Shown here piece by piece: positions 12,367 to 15,424 of a stretch of DNA of 15,424 bases. The notes beneath the pieces were generated by a model, which was not told the origin of the DNA, made no database searches, and worked only from the letters and a program-made list of their open reading frames with translations. How positions within the stretch are numbered: position 1 is the first letter of the stretch; every line of letters starts with the position of its first letter. The position numbers were made by a program, and so were the translations under genes. This DNA is from Actinomyces sp. (GTDB lineage Bacteria > Actinomycetota > Actinomycetes > Actinomycetales > Actinomycetaceae). The stretch spans positions 1 through 15,424 of the forward strand of contig JAHACW010000056.1 in assembly GCA_018375675.1 (NCBI GenBank), written 5' to 3'.

Positions 12367-13327
12367 CCAGATTCCTTCCGCCAACATCACCCGCACCCGC
12401 GCGGGCCAGGACCACTACGTCTCCGACATCGACGAGACCGGCCTCGGCGCCGTCGACGCGGTCGCCGACGAGGGCGCACCCTCGTCCATGTGGGGCGAGG
12501 CCTGGAAGCGCCTGCGCCACCGCCCGACCTTCTGGATCGCCGCGTTCATCATCGCGCTTGCCGCGCTCCTCGCACTCTTCCCGTCGCTCTTCACCGCGAC
12601 CGACCCGAAGTTCTGCGAGCTCTCCTCGTCCCTGGCCGGCCCCTCTGCGGGTCACCCCTTCGGCTTCGACAAGCAGGGCTGCGACATCTACGCCCGCGTC
12701 GTCTACGGCGCCCGCGCATCCGTGTCCGTCGGCATCCTCACGACCATCGCGGTCGTGCTGATCGGCGGCACCATCGGCGCACTCGCCGGTTACTTCGGCG
12801 GCTGGTTCGACGCCCTGCTCTCGCGCGTCACCGACGTGTTCTTCGCGATCCCGCTGCTCCTCGCCGCGATCGTGTTCATGCAGATGTTCAAGGGCTCGCG
12901 CTCCATCTTCATGGTCGTCATCGTCCTGTCCATGTTCGGCTGGACCTCCATCGCGCGTATCACCCGCGGTTCGGTCCTGTCCGCCAAGAACGAAGAGTTC
13001 GTCACCGCGGCCCGCGCGACCGGCGCATCCCGCGCGCGCATCCTGCTGAGCCACATCATCCCGAACTCGATGGCCCCGATCATCGTGTACGCAACCGTCG
13101 CGCTGGGCACCTTCATCGTGTCCGAGGCCTCCCTGTCTTTCATGGGCATCGGCCTGCCGACGTCGGTCGTTTCCTGGGGCGCTGACATCTCGTCCGCTCA
13201 GACGTCCCTGCGCACCAACCCGATGGTCCTGTTCTACCCGGGCGCGGCCCTGGCCATGACCGTCCTCAGCTTCATCATGATGGGCGACGCCGTGCGCGAA
13301 GCCCTCGACCCGAAGGCACGCAAGTGA
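12359..13327 (+). CDS. oppC: Oligopeptide ABC transporter permease OppC
   Basis: The 322-residue partner permease of OppB has a cytoplasmic N-terminal tail of about 50 residues, then the OppC_N-type first helix (RPTFWIAAFIIALAALLALFPSLF). A periplasmic loop with HPFGFDKQGCDIYARVVYGARASVSVG, the family signature, follows. The coupling loop is EEFVTAARATGASRARI (212-228), and AAIVFMQMF and GIGLPTSVVSWGADI are also typical. It ends in EALDPKARK as expected. The ATG at 12359 overlaps oppB by 8 bp and is preceded by GAGGAT. The stop overlaps the GTG of the ATPase by 4 bp. All three genes are therefore likely translationally coupled. Confidence 0.95.
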   Translation: MSDQIPSANITRTRAGQDHYVSDIDETGLGAVDAVADEGAPSSMWGEAWKRLRHRPTFWIAAFIIALAALLALFPSLFTATDPKFCELSSSLAGPSAGHPFGFDKQGCDIYARVVYGARASVSVGILTTIAVVLIGGTIGALAGYFGGWFDALLSRVTDVFFAIPLLLAAIVFMQMFKGSRSIFMVVIVLSMFGWTSIARITRGSVLSAKNEEFVTAARATGASRARILLSHIIPNSMAPIIVYATVALGTFIVSEASLSFMGIGLPTSVVSWGADISSAQTSLRTNPMVLFYPGAALAMTVLSFIMMGDAVREALDPKARK

Positions 13328-15237
13328 GCGAAACGAACACCCCCCAGCTCTCCGACAAGGAGATGGAAGAGATCGTCGAACGAGCCGTCGCCCCCAGCGC
13401 GGCCCCGGCCTCGTCCGACGTCCACCCGGACGACGCGCAGCCCCTGCTCAAGATCACGGACCTGGAGGTCACCTTCACCTCCTCGACCGGCGTCGTCCCC
13501 GCCGTACGCGGCGCGAACCTGACCATCTACCCCGGCCAGACCGTCGCCATCGTCGGCGAGTCCGGCTCCGGTAAGTCCACGACCGCCGCCGCCGTCATCG
13601 GCCTGCTGCCCGGCACCGGCAAGGTCGCGGGCGGAAAGATCGAGTTCGACGGCCGCGACATCACCCACCTGACCACCAAGCAGTGGGTGGAGCTGCGCGG
13701 ATCCGGCATCGGCCTCGTCCCCCAGGACCCGATGAGTAACCTCAACCCCGTGCTCCGCGTGGGCACGCAGGTCAAGGAGGCTCTCCTCGCGAACAACGTC
13801 GTGCCCCGCTCCGAGGCCGGCCAGCGCGTGACCCAGCTCCTCAAGGAAGCCGGCCTGCCCGACGCGAAACGCCGCGCCAATCAGTACCCGCACGAGTTCT
13901 CCGGCGGCATGCGCCAGCGCGCCCTCATCGCCATCGGCATGGCCGCGCACCCCAAGCTGCTGATCGCCGACGAGCCGACCTCCGCCCTGGACGTCACCGT
14001 CCAGCGCCGCATTCTCGACCACCTCGGCAAGCTCACCTCTGAGATGGGCACCGCCGTGCTGTTCATTACGCACGACCTCGGCCTGGCCGCCGAGCGCGCC
14101 GAACAGCTCGTCGTCATGCACCGCGGCCGCATCGTCGAGTCCGGCCCCGCCCTCGAGATCCTCCAGCACCCCCAGCACCCCTACACGAAGCGCCTCGTGT
14201 CCGCCGCGCCCTCCCTGGCCTCGGCGCGCATCGAGTCCGCTCACAAGCAGGGCATCAAGGTCACCGACGAGGAGCTCGTCGGTGCCGGCAAGGGTTCGAC
14301 CTCCACGGACGCCATCATCCGCGTCGAAAACCTCACCAAGAAATTCGACATCCGCGGCGCCAAGAAGGGCCAGGACACCTTCCTGGCCGTCGACAACGTG
14401 TCCTTCGAGCTGCGTCGCGGCACGACCCTCGCGGTCGTCGGCGAGTCCGGCTCCGGTAAGTCCACCGCCGCGAACATGGTGCTCCAGCTCCTCAAGCCCA
14501 CCAAGGGCAAGGTCTACTTCGACGGTGAGGACACCTCGCAGATGAGCGAGGCGGAGCTCTTCCGCCTGCGTCGCCGCCTCCAGGCCGTGTTCCAGAACCC
14601 CTACGGCTCGCTGGATCCCATGTTCTCGATCTACCGACTGATCGAGGAGCCCCTGAAGATCCACGGCTACGGCACCCTGGAGTACGCGCGCGCCGAAATC
14701 AAGCGCGCCGAGGCCGCGGGCCGTGAGCCCGAGGAGTGGATGCGCGTCCTCGTCGAGGCCGCCGACGCGAAGCGTTCGCTGACCGCCGCCGAGAAGCGCA
14801 AGTTCAACCCGAAGAAGCTGCGCATCGCGCGCGCTTCCGAGCTGCTCGACATGGTAGCTCTGCCGCGTAGCGCCATGCGCCGCTACCCGAATGAGCTCTC
14901 CGGTGGCCAGCGCCAGCGTGTGGCCGTGGCCCGCGCCCTCGCGCTCAACCCGGAGGTCATCGTCCTGGACGAGGCCGTGTCCGCCCTGGACGTGCTGGTG
15001 CAGAACCAGATCCTGTACCTGCTCAACGACCTGCAGGCGCAGCTGGGCCTGTCCTACCTGTTCATCACGCACGACCTGGCCGTTGTCCGCCAGATCGCCG
15101 ACGACGTGATCGTCATGGAGAAGGGCAAGCTCGTCGAGGCCAACTCGACGGACGAGCTGTTCAACAACCCGGTCCAGGACTACACGCGCGAGCTGATCGA
15201 GGCCGTCCCCGGCCGCAACATCCAGCTCAACCTGTGA
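13324..15237 (+). CDS. Fused oligopeptide ABC transporter ATPase (OppD-OppF)
   Basis: The 637-residue protein carries two complete nucleotide-binding domains and would replace separate OppD and OppF. Domain 1: Walker A GESGSGKST (78-86), VPQDP Q-loop, signature FSGGMRQR (192-199), Walker B LLIADEPTSALD (Asp216, Glu217) and ITHDLGLAAE. Domain 2: Walker A GESGSGKST (373-381), FQNPYGSLDP, signature LSGGQRQR (525-532), Walker B VIVLDEAVSALD (Asp549, Glu550) and ITHDLAVVRQ. Both sites look catalytically intact. Each domain has the peptide-transporter tail (HPYTKRLVSAAPSL after the first; YTRELIEAVPGRNIQ at the end). Domain 2 has an unusually long, charged insert of about 65 residues before its signature (EYARAEIKRAEAAGREPEEW onward). 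The first 40 residues are polar and probably disordered. GTG 13324 overlaps oppC by 4 bp. Confidence 0.94.
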   Translation: MSETNTPQLSDKEMEEIVERAVAPSAAPASSDVHPDDAQPLLKITDLEVTFTSSTGVVPAVRGANLTIYPGQTVAIVGESGSGKSTTAAAVIGLLPGTGKVAGGKIEFDGRDITHLTTKQWVELRGSGIGLVPQDPMSNLNPVLRVGTQVKEALLANNVVPRSEAGQRVTQLLKEAGLPDAKRRANQYPHEFSGGMRQRALIAIGMAAHPKLLIADEPTSALDVTVQRRILDHLGKLTSEMGTAVLFITHDLGLAAERAEQLVVMHRGRIVESGPALEILQHPQHPYTKRLVSAAPSLASARIESAHKQGIKVTDEELVGAGKGSTSTDAIIRVENLTKKFDIRGAKKGQDTFLAVDNVSFELRRGTTLAVVGESGSGKSTAANMVLQLLKPTKGKVYFDGEDTSQMSEAELFRLRRRLQAVFQNPYGSLDPMFSIYRLIEEPLKIHGYGTLEYARAEIKRAEAAGREPEEWMRVLVEAADAKRSLTAAEKRKFNPKKLRIARASELLDMVALPRSAMRRYPNELSGGQRQRVAVARALALNPEVIVLDEAVSALDVLVQNQILYLLNDLQAQLGLSYLFITHDLAVVRQIADDVIVMEKGKLVEANSTDELFNNPVQDYTRELIEAVPGRNIQLNL

Positions 15238-15255
15238 GCAACTGACACACGCGAG

Positions 15256-15288
15256 GGGCCCGAGGCGCTGCGGCGCTTCGGGCCCTTT
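15256..15288 (+). terminator. Rho-independent terminator of the opp operon
   Basis: GGGCCCGAGGCGC (15256-15268) pairs with GCGCTTCGGGCCC (15273-15285) through one G-U wobble around a 4-nt loop, and TTT follows at once. It begins 18 bp after the ATPase stop. Confidence 0.9.
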
Positions 15289-15306
15289 GCTGTGTGCTGC
15301 CGGGTT

Positions 15307-15424
15307 GCTTGTGGCCCCACGGGTCTTCCGGGCGCCGGAGGCCCCGGCCGCCCGCGAGCCGTCCGCGCGGCATGGTGTGGCTTGTGGCCCCACGGGTGTT
15401 CCGGGCGCCGGAGGCCCCGGCCGC
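15307..15424 (+). repeat. Tandem repeat, 45-bp unit at 73-bp period, running off the window end
   Basis: The 45-bp unit 15307-15351 recurs at 15380-15424 with a single difference (C to G at the middle TCTT/TGTT). It contains GGCCCCACGGGT and GGGCGCCGGAGG. Between the copies, CGGCCGCCCGCGAG (15345-15358, overlapping the first unit) is identical to block 1 of the modular repeat at 1-14 and 2289-2302. The array probably continues beyond 15424. No gene is visible. Confidence 0.75.

Noticed and set aside
14968..14979. A degenerate second ATP site because Walker B reads DEAVSALD instead of DEPTSALD
   Set aside because: The catalytic Asp and Glu are intact, and as I recall the Pro-to-Ala change is common in OppF-type domains.
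13234..15393. 719-residue open frame on the minus strand opposite the fused ATPase gene
   Set aside because: It is the antisense shadow of a GC-rich gene: it is low in complexity, rich in Gly, Val, Asp and Leu, has no domain, and ignores the gene's clear motifs.

Overview
The window looks like a chromosomal segment of a high-GC actinobacterium, most likely the Actinomycetaceae (Actinomyces/Schaalia type). This rests on very GC-rich third codon positions, GTG starts, ATGA/GTGA start-stop overlaps, TANNNT-type -10 hexamers and the resemblance of the gene products to families of that group. The taxonomic call is inference.

Layout. Positions 1-938 hold no convincing gene and are packed with two kinds of repeat. 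One is a modular GC-rich repeat (copies at 1-155, 410-465 and, inverted, 2120-2302, with its terminal motif again near 15345). The other is a series of three consecutive modules (224-407, 496-658, 692-840), each built of two direct copies of a short repeat followed by two inverted copies, with a different repeat sequence in each. Next come tRNA-Arg(ACG) with its terminator (minus strand), a YbaK/EbsC-type aminoacyl-tRNA deacylase homologue, tRNA-Ser(GGA) (minus), a small DUF4190-like membrane protein (minus), an NCS2 uracil permease, and a six-helix potassium channel (minus). A 12-bp inverted repeat pair at 4649-4752, in the convergent gap after the permease, has a central core closely resembling the core of the first module.

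From 5781 two plus-strand transport operons follow. The first (5781-9283) is one tightly overlapping unit: MarR-type regulator, ABC ATPase, two permeases and a lipoprotein substrate-binding protein of the glycine betaine/choline (OpuC/OsmU) class. A repeat-bearing promoter region precedes the regulator and a strong terminator closes the unit. The second (9541-15237) is an oligopeptide transporter: lipoprotein OppA, then a strong intercistronic hairpin, then OppB, OppC and a fused two-domain ATPase (OppD-OppF), closed by a classic hairpin terminator. The window ends in a 73-bp-period tandem repeat.

How the genes work together. The OpuC unit would import compatible solutes under control of its own first gene. 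The Opp unit would import peptides, with the hairpin after oppA probably raising the ratio of binding protein to membrane complex. The candidate undescribed feature is not a protein system but the non-coding elements: hairpin modules with dissimilar arms, a common 2+2 inverted architecture and a related AT-rich core.
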